Positions 1-6,337 of a stretch of 6,337 bases of DNA are shown here, piece after piece. The translations under genes and the position numbers were made by a program. Below the pieces are notes generated by a model. It worked only from the letters and a program-made list of their open reading frames with translations, had not been told where the DNA came from and made no database searches. The first letter of the stretch is position 1, and the number at the start of each line of letters is the position of its first letter. The DNA comes from Cytophagaceae bacterium (GTDB lineage Bacteria; Bacteroidota; Bacteroidia; Cytophagales; Spirosomataceae), in NCBI GenBank assembly GCA_947471105.1, contig CANIYB010000145.1, positions 1 to 6,337 on the forward strand, written 5' to 3'.

Positions 1-1571
1 GTGATGACCGGTTTTTTAATGGCGACGTCTAGCAATTTGGAATAACTCCCTGATATGAGTTTTTTGATGACTCTTAAAAATATGTTTCCATCCGGATGAC
101 CCTCATGTTTTTTTAAGATTCTACTGGATAAAAATGGAACGACCGTTAAGGAAACTAATAAGGAAGCCAAAATGGAGGAAATGACCGCCATGGGGAGACT
201 TCTGATAAAATCTCCAGAGGAATCTGGGAGGAATACGAGGGGCATGAAGGCGACAATTAACGTAATGGTGCAGCCTAAAACCGCCATGCCAATTTGGTTT
301 GTGGCCTTTAACGTAGCTTCTAACCTTGTGTGGCCTTCACGCATCCAGCGTTCGATATTTTCAACGACCACTATACTGTCATCGACTAATAATCCTAAGG
401 CGACCACAAAACCCACAATACTCAATTGGTTTAGGCTATAGCCCAATAAATTCAACATGATAATTCCAATCGCAAGGGATAGTGGGATGGAGATCATCAC
501 GACCAATGAGGCTCGCAGTCCCAAAGGCAGAAGTGTTATCGCGACGAGTAATATGGCAATCATAAAGTCTTTGAACAAGCCACTTAAGCGTTCATTCACG
601 TTGTATGCTTGATCAAAATGCACAACCAAATCGATGTTGGAAGGCAAGGTTTTTTTGAAATTCTCGATGATGGGAAGGTATTCTTTTTGCGTATTGGCGA
701 TATTTTCATTGCCCTTTAACGCGGCAGATACAAACACGCAACGATTCCCATTGAGCCGAGTAATATGCTTGTTAGCCCCGTAGCTAAAATAGACAGAAGC
801 CACATCTTTCAGCAACACATTTTTTCCTTGATATGCGAAAACAACCGTATTTTTAATTTCCTCAATGTTCCGATATTGCCCACTCGTTTTGATGTTAAAC
901 GATTTATTGTTTTCGACTAAATTCCCTCCTGGAATATTCGCTATCTCACTTTGAATGGCTTGAAATACCCGTTCTGTTGAAATCATCATTTGTGCCATTT
1001 TTTCGATATTCAAATCTACTTTGACAAATTGTTCGGGTAAACCAGAGATTTCGATCTTCTTTAGGCCGGTGACTTTTTCTAAATCTTCCTGCAATTGCTC
1101 AGAATAGATTTTCAATTTATCCTGTGAAGCATTGTTTGACACGAGTGCCATTTGTAAAATGTTCGTACCTGTAGGAGTGACTTTTTGCAAGTCAATTTTC
1201 ACGATATCTTTGGGTAACACAGCACTCAAACTATTTATCTCTCGAACCAGTTCGCTATATTTTTCATCCACATCCACGCTATAATTGCAGTAAATACCCA
1301 TAATCACCACTCCATCTGAGACTGTGGTATTGATGCGTTTTATATCGTCTAATTCAAACAATTTCTTTTCAATGGGCTTGACCACCATTTCCTCCAAATC
1401 TTCTGGACTAGTTCCTGGATAAACGACAATCAAAGGAAATTGCGGTGCATTCATTTCAGGATCTTCCGCGCGTGGCATCGTCAGGACCGTCGTGATACCT
1501 ACCACCACAATCATTAAGAATATGATGAGGGTAAATTGATAATTTTTTACGGCGTAATTTGATATTTTCAT
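1..1571 (-). CDS. RND efflux permease, HAE1-like, N-terminal half (partial)
   Basis: This is the inner-membrane proton-driven pump of a tripartite RND exporter. The frame starts at ATG 1571 and stays open to the window edge, giving 523 residues, about half of the usual ~1,050. Visible parts in order: TM1 (about 12-32), a PRAEDPE motif (33-39) at the start of the porter domain, two porter subdomains (about 40-330), then TM2-TM6 (about 334-351, 354-375, 382-404, 427-448, 460-482). The TM4 signature GLLVDDSIVVVENIER carries the Asp pair D397/D398, equivalent to the proton-relay aspartates D407/D408 of AcrB. The PRAEDPE type of N-terminus fits the HAE1 drug/organic-solute branch rather than CzcA-type metal pumps; the exact substrate is unknown. 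The gene begins 5 nt after the adaptor gene stop and is the last visible gene of the operon. No Shine-Dalgarno sequence is evident. Nothing looks broken; the truncation is only the window edge. Confidence 0.95.
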   Translation of the reverse strand, partial: MKISNYAVKNYQFTLIIFLMIVVVGITTVLTMPRAEDPEMNAPQFPLIVVYPGTSPEDLEEMVVKPIEKKLFELDDIKRINTTVSDGVVIMGIYCNYSVDVDEKYSELVREINSLSAVLPKDIVKIDLQKVTPTGTNILQMALVSNNASQDKLKIYSEQLQEDLEKVTGLKKIEISGLPEQFVKVDLNIEKMAQMMISTERVFQAIQSEIANIPGGNLVENNKSFNIKTSGQYRNIEEIKNTVVFAYQGKNVLLKDVASVYFSYGANKHITRLNGNRCVFVSAALKGNENIANTQKEYLPIIENFKKTLPSNIDLVVHFDQAYNVNERLSGLFKDFMIAILLVAITLLPLGLRASLVVMISIPLSLAIGIIMLNLLGYSLNQLSIVGFVVALGLLVDDSIVVVENIERWMREGHTRLEATLKATNQIGMAVLGCTITLIVAFMPLVFLPDSSGDFIRSLPMAVISSILASLLVSLTVVPFLSSRILKKHEGHPDGNIFLRVIKKLISGSYSKLLDVAIKKPVI

Positions 1572-1576
1572 GCTAC

Positions 1577-2632
1577 TTAGCGAATTATTTTAATGGCCGA
1601 ACCGGCATTCAAATAGGCATTTCCACTGGTAATGATTCCTTTTATGTCCTCTAGACCTTGAGTGACATATACTTTTCCATGTGCGATTCCACTGATTTTT
1701 ACGCGTATTTTTTCAGCTGTTTTTTCGTCTTTGGTGATGAAAATAAATCCTTCGTTTTCATTTCCCTCTACCACTGCGTCAAATGGAATAACCCAAGCAT
1801 TTGTTTTTTTCTTAGGCTGGATATTCGCTTTCCCAAAAATCCCTAAAGCAATCTTTTTGGCAGGGATTCCATTTGTTTTTAACGTAACCCATAAGGTGCC
1901 CGTAATCGGATCCACTCCTTCTGATTTTGCCCGAATCGTGGCAGAGAAATTTTGATCTTTTTCAGTGTCAATGGTAACGGTAGCTTGATCGCCGATAGAA
2001 ACGGATGCCCAGTCTTGGTCGCTTAGGCCCACTTTTAATACCCAATTATTCGTAGCACCATTGACCATGAGGATGGGCGTTCCCGGACCTACGACTTGTC
2101 CATCATTCGCTAATTTTTTTAACACATACCCTGATTTCAAGGCCCTGATTTCCGCATAATTCTGATTGAATTTTAATACTGAAATTTGTTGCCTCGCCAT
2201 ATCTAAAGCTGTTTTGCTGTTTTGGAATTGTTCCAAGGTTGCCACACTATCTTTATATAAGTTGCCCGCACGCTTAAAATCACGTTCTGCTTTTTCAACC
2301 CCAATCTGTGCTTGTTGGACCTGAGACTTTATTTCGGTCAAATTTAGCGTGGCTAGTAATTGGCCCGCTTTGATCGCATCTCCTTCTTTAACCAAAATAT
2401 TTTGAATAATGCCCCCTATTTTAAAGCCTAAATACGTCTCATCTTCGGTCGTAAAAACACCGGAAGCATGAATCGACTGACCTACCGCTTCTTGGTTTAT
2501 TTGAATGACTTTAACCGGGATCACATCGGTAGCCATGTTGGCTTCTTCCACTTTTTTCTTAGCACAGGCGGATAGGAAAAAGATCAAAACAAAGCTTGAA
2601 AAAAGGTATTTTATCAGATTCATATTAGTCAT
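1577..2632 (-). CDS. RND periplasmic adaptor (membrane-fusion protein), lipoprotein
   Basis: This is the adaptor that links the RND pump to the TolC-type channel in the periplasm. The 351 residues begin with a hydrophobic signal ending in a lipobox, LSAC, with the lipidated Cys at 23. The split biotinyl-lipoyl-like domain shows as two half-motifs: GFKIGGIIQNILVKEGD (69-85) with AGQLLATL (89-96), and IRALKSGYVLKKLANDGQVV (162-181). Between them is a Gln/Lys/Glu-rich alpha-hairpin (about 97-160). A beta-barrel (about 195-275) and a membrane-proximal domain (about 280-350) follow. Length is usual for a short HlyD/AcrA-like adaptor. The start at 2632 overlaps the preceding channel gene by 8 nt; Met4 at 2623 is an equally plausible start and would still give a good lipoprotein signal. 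The residues after Cys23 are AKKKVEE, not the acidic surface-export signal of Bacteroidota, so retention on the periplasmic side is expected. The partners are the flanking genes. Confidence 0.94.
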   Translation of the reverse strand: MTNMNLIKYLFSSFVLIFFLSACAKKKVEEANMATDVIPVKVIQINQEAVGQSIHASGVFTTEDETYLGFKIGGIIQNILVKEGDAIKAGQLLATLNLTEIKSQVQQAQIGVEKAERDFKRAGNLYKDSVATLEQFQNSKTALDMARQQISVLKFNQNYAEIRALKSGYVLKKLANDGQVVGPGTPILMVNGATNNWVLKVGLSDQDWASVSIGDQATVTIDTEKDQNFSATIRAKSEGVDPITGTLWVTLKTNGIPAKKIALGIFGKANIQPKKKTNAWVIPFDAVVEGNENEGFIFITKDEKTAEKIRVKISGIAHGKVYVTQGLEDIKGIITSGNAYLNAGSAIKIIR

Positions 2633-3980
2633 TTTTTAAAGGATAGGTGGCCGCTTCACGTTCTACTTGGGCTGCGGCAATTAATATTTTAAATTGATTT
2701 AAATTCAATAATAAATGGGCGTTCGTCCATTGACTTCTCGCATCTAAGGTTTCTATATACGTATTTACTCCTTCTTTGTATCCTTTGTCGATCAACTTCT
2801 GGTAGGTGTTCGCCACTTCAATTTGCTTCTGACTTGCTCGGAAAGCAACCCATGTTTGTGTCAGGTTTTTTTGTGCAATTTGTAGAGCGAGATTGACTTG
2901 CTTGCTGGTTAGGTCAAGTGATTTTTTCGCCATGTCAACATCCATCGCCGACTGCTTTATTTTGTTCAAATTTCGCTTGCCCGAAAAGATGGGGATATCT
3001 AATTGCATGCCCAATAAATAGTAGGTCGATTTTTGATTTAAATCCCAATTGGACGATTGCGAACCTAAGTTTAAATAGCCATTTAATTTAGGTAAATAAA
3101 AACCTTCATTCATTTTTACGACCGACTGTTGTAACGAAATGGCCTGTTTCAGCATGCTCAATTCTTCTCTTTGATCTACCTCAGCGACTAGCATTTTTTT
3201 CAAAATGTCTAACGCTTCCTGCTCATTATAATTCGTTTTAATCTCCGATAGCAATTCGCGATTTAGGAGAAAATTGAAATACATTTTAGCAGATTCTGCT
3301 TGTTTTTCTGCTTCGGATAATTGGGCGCCCAACTGCACAATCTCATTTTCAGATCTCAGAATATAGGCGGGTAGACCTTTGCCATTGGCCAATAATTTTT
3401 CATTTATTTTTTTGCCTTCTTGAGCCAAAAGCAATCCATTTTGGTAAATGCCAATCGCCTTGAGGGCCATCAAATAATTTAAATAAGCGATCTTAATGTT
3501 TTTGGCTAACTCCCTTTTGTATATCTGGATATCCGCTTTTTGAATACCCAATGATTGACTTTGGATTTCTTTGTTGATCGAGATGTCCCGATTGTAAATG
3601 GGCATGACACTGGTCAATTTAACATCGTAGAAATTACGAGGAAAGAAGTTGGTTTCTACATTATTGATTTGCGGAAATGCGGAGCTTTTGGTCAACTGGT
3701 TTAACGTGGCATATACCGGATTAAGCATATCGCCTACCGGAAATGAAATGCTTCGACCCCCTTCACCCGTTTGATAGCCCCCTTGAAAAGCAAGTGTCGG
3801 CTGATATAGACTTTGGGCAGACTGCAAAGATAAAAGGGCCTTTTCCGCCGAAATAGATTTTTGTTGGAGTACAATATTTTGCTGAAAACCCATTTCGATG
3901 TATTCATCCAAAATGGACTTTTGGCCCAAGACCACGGTAAATGGAAATAGCAAAAACAATAAGGGTAATAGTAACTTCAT
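2625..3980 (-). CDS. TolC-like outer-membrane efflux channel (OEP family)
   Basis: This is the outer-membrane factor that forms the exit duct of the pump; the family works as trimers with a beta-barrel and a long alpha-helical tunnel. The 451 residues start with a signal peptide, with likely cleavage after Gly19 (VLG|QKS), the usual Bacteroidota style. The internal duplication of the OEP family is visible. YQPTLAFQGGYQ (59-70) followed by LTSVMPIYNRD (122-132) matches YLPKLNGYLNLGSQ (296-309) followed by LGMQLDIPIFSGKR (323-336). These are the paired barrel strands, separated by long Gln/Ala/Lys-rich helices. The C-terminal helix carries the typical YKEGVNTYIETLDARSQW stretch (401-418). Length is normal for the family. 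The gene begins 4 nt after the regulator's stop, and its last 8 nt overlap the adaptor gene, which supports translational coupling. Family assignment is very secure; substrate specificity does not reside here. Confidence 0.94.
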   Translation of the reverse strand: MKLLLPLLFLLFPFTVVLGQKSILDEYIEMGFQQNIVLQQKSISAEKALLSLQSAQSLYQPTLAFQGGYQTGEGGRSISFPVGDMLNPVYATLNQLTKSSAFPQINNVETNFFPRNFYDVKLTSVMPIYNRDISINKEIQSQSLGIQKADIQIYKRELAKNIKIAYLNYLMALKAIGIYQNGLLLAQEGKKINEKLLANGKGLPAYILRSENEIVQLGAQLSEAEKQAESAKMYFNFLLNRELLSEIKTNYNEQEALDILKKMLVAEVDQREELSMLKQAISLQQSVVKMNEGFYLPKLNGYLNLGSQSSNWDLNQKSTYYLLGMQLDIPIFSGKRNLNKIKQSAMDVDMAKKSLDLTSKQVNLALQIAQKNLTQTWVAFRASQKQIEVANTYQKLIDKGYKEGVNTYIETLDARSQWTNAHLLLNLNQFKILIAAAQVEREAATYPLKND

Positions 3981-3984
3981 TTTC

Positions 3985-4605
3985 TTAGGCTTTTTTCAGT
4001 GTATTAATCATCCATCGGATCGATTCATGCATGGATTGTACCACCTTGTCGGGTTCTACTAATCGCTCTAATCGTTGGCGTATCGCTAAGGATACCAGAC
4101 CATGGGCAACCGCCCATACGGCCATGGATATCGTGGCCACGTCGCCAGATTGAATTAATTTCTTATCCATGCATTCTTGAATAATATGTTTTAAGGTTTC
4201 TAGTGCGACATCTCCGTTGGGCCAATGACCCACATTTTGCTCTCTAATCGTTTTCATGGGAGCATTTTGAATGAACATCAAATCATAATATTCAGGATTC
4301 TCTAAACCAAAATTGATGTAGTTCTCCCCCAATAAATACAATCGGTCAATCGGATTTTCAATTTGTACCAGCGCCAAATTAGATGCAATCATTCGCTCGA
4401 ATCCCATCTCACAGAGATGAAATAAGATTTCATTTTTGTCCTTAAAATAAATGTACAGGGTAGTCGGGCTATATTCGATGAGATCTGCAATTTTCCGAAT
4501 GGAAACGTTTTCAAATCCCTCCTTGACAAATAACTGCATGGAAGCCTCCAAAATCATTTTCCTGATTTCTTCCCTTTGCTTCTCCTTTCTTTCTAAAATC
4601 CCCAT
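3985..4605 (-). CDS. TetR/AcrR-family transcriptional regulator with WHG-like C-terminal domain
   Basis: This is a one-component regulator, most likely the local repressor of the efflux operon it heads. Of its 206 residues, the N-terminal part holds the TetR DNA-binding domain: helix 1 (about 11-30, ending LFVKEGF), the helix-turn-helix (about 33-54, VSIRKIADLIEYSPTTLY) and the family signature TLYIYFKDKNEIL (49-61). The remaining part is an all-helical ligand-binding and dimerisation domain. The segments YINFGLENPEYYDLMF (96-111) and VWAVAHGLVSLAI (163-175) resemble the WHG-type TetR C-terminal domain, with the W-x-x-x-H-G pattern at 164-169. The ATG at 4605 gives a normal family N-terminus; an ATG a little further upstream is followed directly by a stop. 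Being first in the operon suggests autoregulation through the palindromes just upstream. The inducing ligand cannot be inferred. Confidence 0.93.
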   Translation of the reverse strand: MGILERKEKQREEIRKMILEASMQLFVKEGFENVSIRKIADLIEYSPTTLYIYFKDKNEILFHLCEMGFERMIASNLALVQIENPIDRLYLLGENYINFGLENPEYYDLMFIQNAPMKTIREQNVGHWPNGDVALETLKHIIQECMDKKLIQSGDVATISMAVWAVAHGLVSLAIRQRLERLVEPDKVVQSMHESIRWMINTLKKA

Positions 4606-4622
4606 GGCTTTTATTTACATCG

Positions 4623-4630
4623 CAAATATA
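4623..4630 (-). promoter_or_regulatory. Putative -7 element (TATATTTG) of the efflux operon
   Basis: Read on the minus strand, the site is TATATTTG, a full match to the Bacteroidota -7 consensus TAnnTTTG. It lies 17 nt before the regulator's ATG, implying a leader of only about 11-13 nt. No clean TTTG is present at the expected -33 distance, only T-rich sequence, so the promoter call rests on the -7 element and its position. Confidence 0.5.
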
Positions 4631-4633
4631 ATG

Positions 4634-4642
4634 AACAGTGTT
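4634..4642. promoter_or_regulatory. Putative secondary operator, AACA-G-TGTT
   Basis: This is an odd-length inverted repeat with arms AACA and TGTT around one base. It extends to AT...AT at 4631-4645 with one mismatched pair. It sits immediately upstream of the -7 element of the operon, inside the expected promoter spacer, where a bound repressor would block RNA polymerase. Its arms are the same as those of the perfect palindrome at 4662-4675. Binding by the adjacent TetR protein is inference. Confidence 0.35.
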
Positions 4643-4661
4643 AATAAATCGAATAAATTTG

Positions 4662-4675
4662 ATAACAATTGTTAT
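4662..4675. promoter_or_regulatory. Perfect 14-bp palindrome, candidate TetR operator
   Basis: The sequence ATAACAATTGTTAT equals its own reverse complement over 14 bp. TetR-family dimers typically bind such palindromes next to their own gene. It lies 56 nt upstream of the regulator start and 31 nt upstream of the -7 element, so on its own it is somewhat far for classical promoter blocking. It could serve as a second site together with 4634-4642, or act on the divergent small gene. In such AT-rich DNA, chance palindromes are more likely, which lowers confidence. Confidence 0.45.
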
Positions 4676-4820
4676 TATTTATCTGTTAATAGCTTGATTA
4701 TTTTGTGCCTTTTTGATGATTAGGTACAAGAAAGGACAGATTGAATTGCTTTTTATTATAATATGCACCTTAAATGAAATTGTGTTTTAATTCCGCCAAC
4801 TAAGTAGAAATAATAAATCA

Positions 4821-5147
4821 ATGATTAATACAACACTGAATCAATCGTGGGAAACAGGGCTATATTTTAATCCTAATCCGGAAAAAAAATATGTTATGCC
4901 CACGCGAATACATGCTAGTCAAGCCTGGATTTTACCAGCCAATTTTTTTATTCGATCACAAGACTGGACCATTGTATTTGAATTAGATGAGGTTCGTATT
5001 TACCTCAATATCGATTTGGGCATAAATATTTGTTTGCATAAAAAGATGAGTGGCTCGGCGATAAAACAATTTGAAAAGGAATGGTTAGCTTTTCAATCCT
5101 CCCATGAGGAAACATTTGATTTGCAAGGGTTCAACTTCCTAAATTAA
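4821..5147 (+). CDS. Hypothetical protein, 108 residues, unrecognised
   Basis: I do not recognise a family. The protein has 108 residues, no signal peptide and no membrane segment, so it is probably cytoplasmic. It contains four Trp (W10, W36, W49, W88). The middle (about 35-72) alternates hydrophobic and polar residues as in a beta-sheet: AWILPANFFI, WTIVFELDEVRIYLNI and INICLHK. A charged, probably helical segment follows (about 78-95, SAIKQFEKEWLAFQSSHEE). Codon use resembles that of its neighbours and no longer frame competes with it, which supports a real gene. The ATG is preceded by A-rich sequence without a Shine-Dalgarno motif, as usual in Bacteroidota. It is divergent from the efflux operon and 60 nt upstream of the glycosidase gene. 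The glycosidase has its own -7 element, so a shared transcript is possible but not shown. No function is proposed. Confidence 0.7.
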   Translation: MINTTLNQSWETGLYFNPNPEKKYVMPTRIHASQAWILPANFFIRSQDWTIVFELDEVRIYLNIDLGINICLHKKMSGSAIKQFEKEWLAFQSSHEETFDLQGFNFLN

Positions 5148-5181
5148 AGTTCATTTTTCTATAAATTGTGTAAATTCAAGC

Positions 5182-5189
5182 TAAATTTG
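5182..5189 (+). promoter_or_regulatory. Putative -7 element (TAAATTTG) of the glycosidase gene
   Basis: TAAATTTG fully matches the Bacteroidota -7 consensus TAnnTTTG and lies 18 nt before the glycosidase ATG at 5208. The sequence about 23 nt upstream (5154-5158) is a T-run rather than a clear TTTG -33 element. It suggests the glycosidase can be transcribed independently of the small upstream gene. Confidence 0.45.
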
Positions 5190-5207
5190 CAAACCAAATC
5201 GATTTAC

Positions 5208-6337
5208 ATGATTCGCTTATTATTCGTTTTTGTTTTTATTTTAACTTGGTCCACAAGTACTTTTGGGCAGTTTCAAGTAAGCGAAAATCGTCGATTTATT
5301 ACACGCGATGGCAAGCCATTTTTCTGGCTTGGAGATACTGCCTGGGAACTTTTTCATCGACTTTCCAAAGAAGATGCCACCTATTATTTCAAGAAAAGAA
5401 GTGAGCAAGGATTTACCGTGATTCAAGCGGTGGCCTTAGCGGAATTGGATGGTTTGCAAACGCCGAATGCCAATGGTGACTTGCCCCTCATCGATTTAGA
5501 CCCCACAAAACCCAATGAAAAATATTTTGCGCACGTAGATAGTCTAATTACTATTGCGGGCAAATTTGGCCTGACCATTGCAATGCTTCCGACCTGGGGC
5601 GACAAAGTGGACAAGTCGACCTGGGGAAAAGGCCCAGAAATTTTCAATGCCAAAAACGCAAATGCGTATGGGAAATGGATCGGCCAGCGCTTTGAAAAAA
5701 AGACCAATTTGATTTGGATCATGGGCGGGGATCGCAATCCCAAGAATGCCCAGCAAGTTGAAATATGGAATGCCTTAGCCGAAGGAGTTACGGCAGGAGC
5801 CGGTGGACCCAACAAGGTGCTCATGAGTTTTCATCCGCAGCCGAATGCCCTAGGCTCTGCCGAATGGTTTCATCAAAGTGAATGGTTAGATTTCAATATG
5901 TTTCAAAATGGCCATTGCCGAGATCAAGAGCATTATTTAAAAGTATCAACCTTATATAACAAAGCTCCGTTTAAGCCGATCATCGACGGCGAACCGATGT
6001 ACGAAGATCATCCCGTTTGTTTTAATGCGAAAGACTTGGGGACCTCTAGTGCCTACGACATCAGAAAATATGCCTATTTAGATTTATTTGCTGGTGCTTT
6101 TGGTCATACCTATGGATGCCATGATGTATGGCAAATGTTTGATTCCACGCGTGTCGGAATTAATGGCCCCCATTTCCCTTGGAAAATGGCCTTAGATTTA
6201 CCCGGCGCCAATCAAATGAAATTTGCCCGAGAATTAATGGAATCTAAATCCATGCTCGACCGAATTCCAGACCAATCCATTTTAATTGAGTCCGATGAAA
6301 CACCCGGCGAACGCATTCAAGCCACGCGTGGAAAAGA
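5208..6337 (+). CDS. Secreted DUF4038 glycoside hydrolase, GH140/apiosidase-like (3' end cut)
   Basis: This is a predicted exported glycosidase of the DUF4038 family, a TIM-barrel group that includes GH140 apiosidases acting on plant pectin (rhamnogalacturonan II). The frame opens at ATG 5208 and runs off the window after 376 residues. A signal peptide covers 1-20 (likely cut FG|QF). Family landmarks: FITRDGKPFFWLGDTAWELFH (the run starting at F30), LIWIMGGDRN (168-177), WLDFNMFQNGHCRD (226-239), IIDGEPMYEDHPV (258-270) and LFAGAFGHTYGCHDVWQMF (293-311). D175 in GGD and E262 in DGEP are the likely catalytic acid/base and nucleophile by analogy with GH140. Full-length relatives are about 450 residues, with a small C-terminal beta domain (Collagen_bind_2 type), so roughly 80 residues should lie beyond the edge. 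It has its own promoter-like element. Family assignment is strong; apiosidase specificity is only one possibility, since DUF4038 proteins are diverse. Confidence 0.9.
   Translation, partial: MIRLLFVFVFILTWSTSTFGQFQVSENRRFITRDGKPFFWLGDTAWELFHRLSKEDATYYFKKRSEQGFTVIQAVALAELDGLQTPNANGDLPLIDLDPTKPNEKYFAHVDSLITIAGKFGLTIAMLPTWGDKVDKSTWGKGPEIFNAKNANAYGKWIGQRFEKKTNLIWIMGGDRNPKNAQQVEIWNALAEGVTAGAGGPNKVLMSFHPQPNALGSAEWFHQSEWLDFNMFQNGHCRDQEHYLKVSTLYNKAPFKPIIDGEPMYEDHPVCFNAKDLGTSSAYDIRKYAYLDLFAGAFGHTYGCHDVWQMFDSTRVGINGPHFPWKMALDLPGANQMKFARELMESKSMLDRIPDQSILIESDETPGERIQATRGK

Larger units (their letters stand above)
4606..4820. other. Divergent intergenic regulatory region
   Basis: This 215-nt, strongly AT-rich gap separates the minus-strand efflux operon from the plus-strand small gene. 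It contains a -7-like element for the operon (4623-4630), two AACA/TGTT palindromes (4634-4642 and 4662-4675) and a direct repeat AATAAAT at 4643-4649 and 4652-4658. The half nearer the small gene (about 4690-4820) shows no convincing TAnnTTTG element on the plus strand, no terminator hairpin and no further coding potential that I can support. Confidence 0.7.

Noticed and set aside
172..441. Plus-strand open frame of 89 codons
   Set aside because: It lies antisense within the RND permease, opposite the conserved TM4 VDDSIVVVEN region, and its translation has no recognisable features.
1658..1955. Two overlapping plus-strand frames inside the adaptor gene
   Set aside because: They are antisense to the well-supported adaptor gene; their hydrophobic look comes from the complementary strand of Lys/Glu-rich codons.
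4661..4670. GATAACAATT, identical to part of the E. coli lac operator
   Set aside because: There is no LacI-family gene in the window, and the match is explained by the local palindrome ATAACAATTGTTAT; treated as coincidence.
4451..4723. Plus-strand frame spanning the regulator start and the intergenic region
   Set aside because: It is antisense to the TetR DNA-binding domain and runs into AT-rich regulatory sequence; no protein-like character.
4757..4762. TATAAT resembling a sigma70 -10 box upstream of the small gene
   Set aside because: No TTGACA-like box lies at a proper distance, and the Bacteroidota primary sigma factor uses a different consensus; AT-rich DNA makes such matches frequent.
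5148..5207. Possible terminator between the small gene and the glycosidase
   Set aside because: There is a short T-run (5154-5158) but no GC-rich hairpin before it, so no intrinsic terminator can be supported.
5241..5824. Three minus-strand frames opposite the glycosidase gene
   Set aside because: The plus-strand frame carries unmistakable DUF4038 motifs throughout this stretch; the reverse frames are shadows of it.

Overview
The window looks like chromosomal DNA from a member of the Bacteroidota. The reasons are the TAnnTTTG-type -7 promoter elements (TATATTTG and TAAATTTG), the absence of clear Shine-Dalgarno sequences before the genes, signal peptides ending in G|Q, and the presence of a DUF4038/GH140-like glycosidase typical of that phylum. 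A moderately AT-rich, possibly freshwater or environmental Cytophagales-like member is plausible, but this is inference and no marker gene settles it.

Left part (1-4605, minus strand): a tightly packed four-gene operon, read right to left. It encodes a TetR-family regulator, a TolC-type outer-membrane channel, a lipoprotein membrane-fusion (periplasmic adaptor) protein, and an RND permease of the HAE1-like drug/organic-substrate type. The permease is cut by the window start, leaving its N-terminal 523 residues. Gene junctions are +4 nt, -8 nt and +5 nt, so the genes are almost certainly co-transcribed and translationally coupled. Together they would form one tripartite pump spanning both membranes, with its own ligand-responsive repressor as first gene. 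The pump's substrate cannot be read from the sequence.

Middle (4606-4820): an AT-rich divergent intergenic region. It holds a TAnnTTTG promoter element for the efflux operon, a perfect 14-bp palindrome, and a second related AACA-N-TGTT palindrome about 30 bp away. These are good candidates for TetR operators.

Right part (4821-6337, plus strand): a small unrecognised 108-residue cytoplasmic-looking protein. It is followed after 60 nt by a secreted DUF4038-family glycoside hydrolase (GH140/apiosidase-like), which runs off the window end with 376 residues visible. It has its own promoter-like element.

I found no RNA genes, CRISPR arrays, insertion sequences or attachment sites. I see no strong evidence for a wholly novel system. 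The most worthwhile items are the paired palindromes, the unknown small protein and the specificity of the glycosidase.
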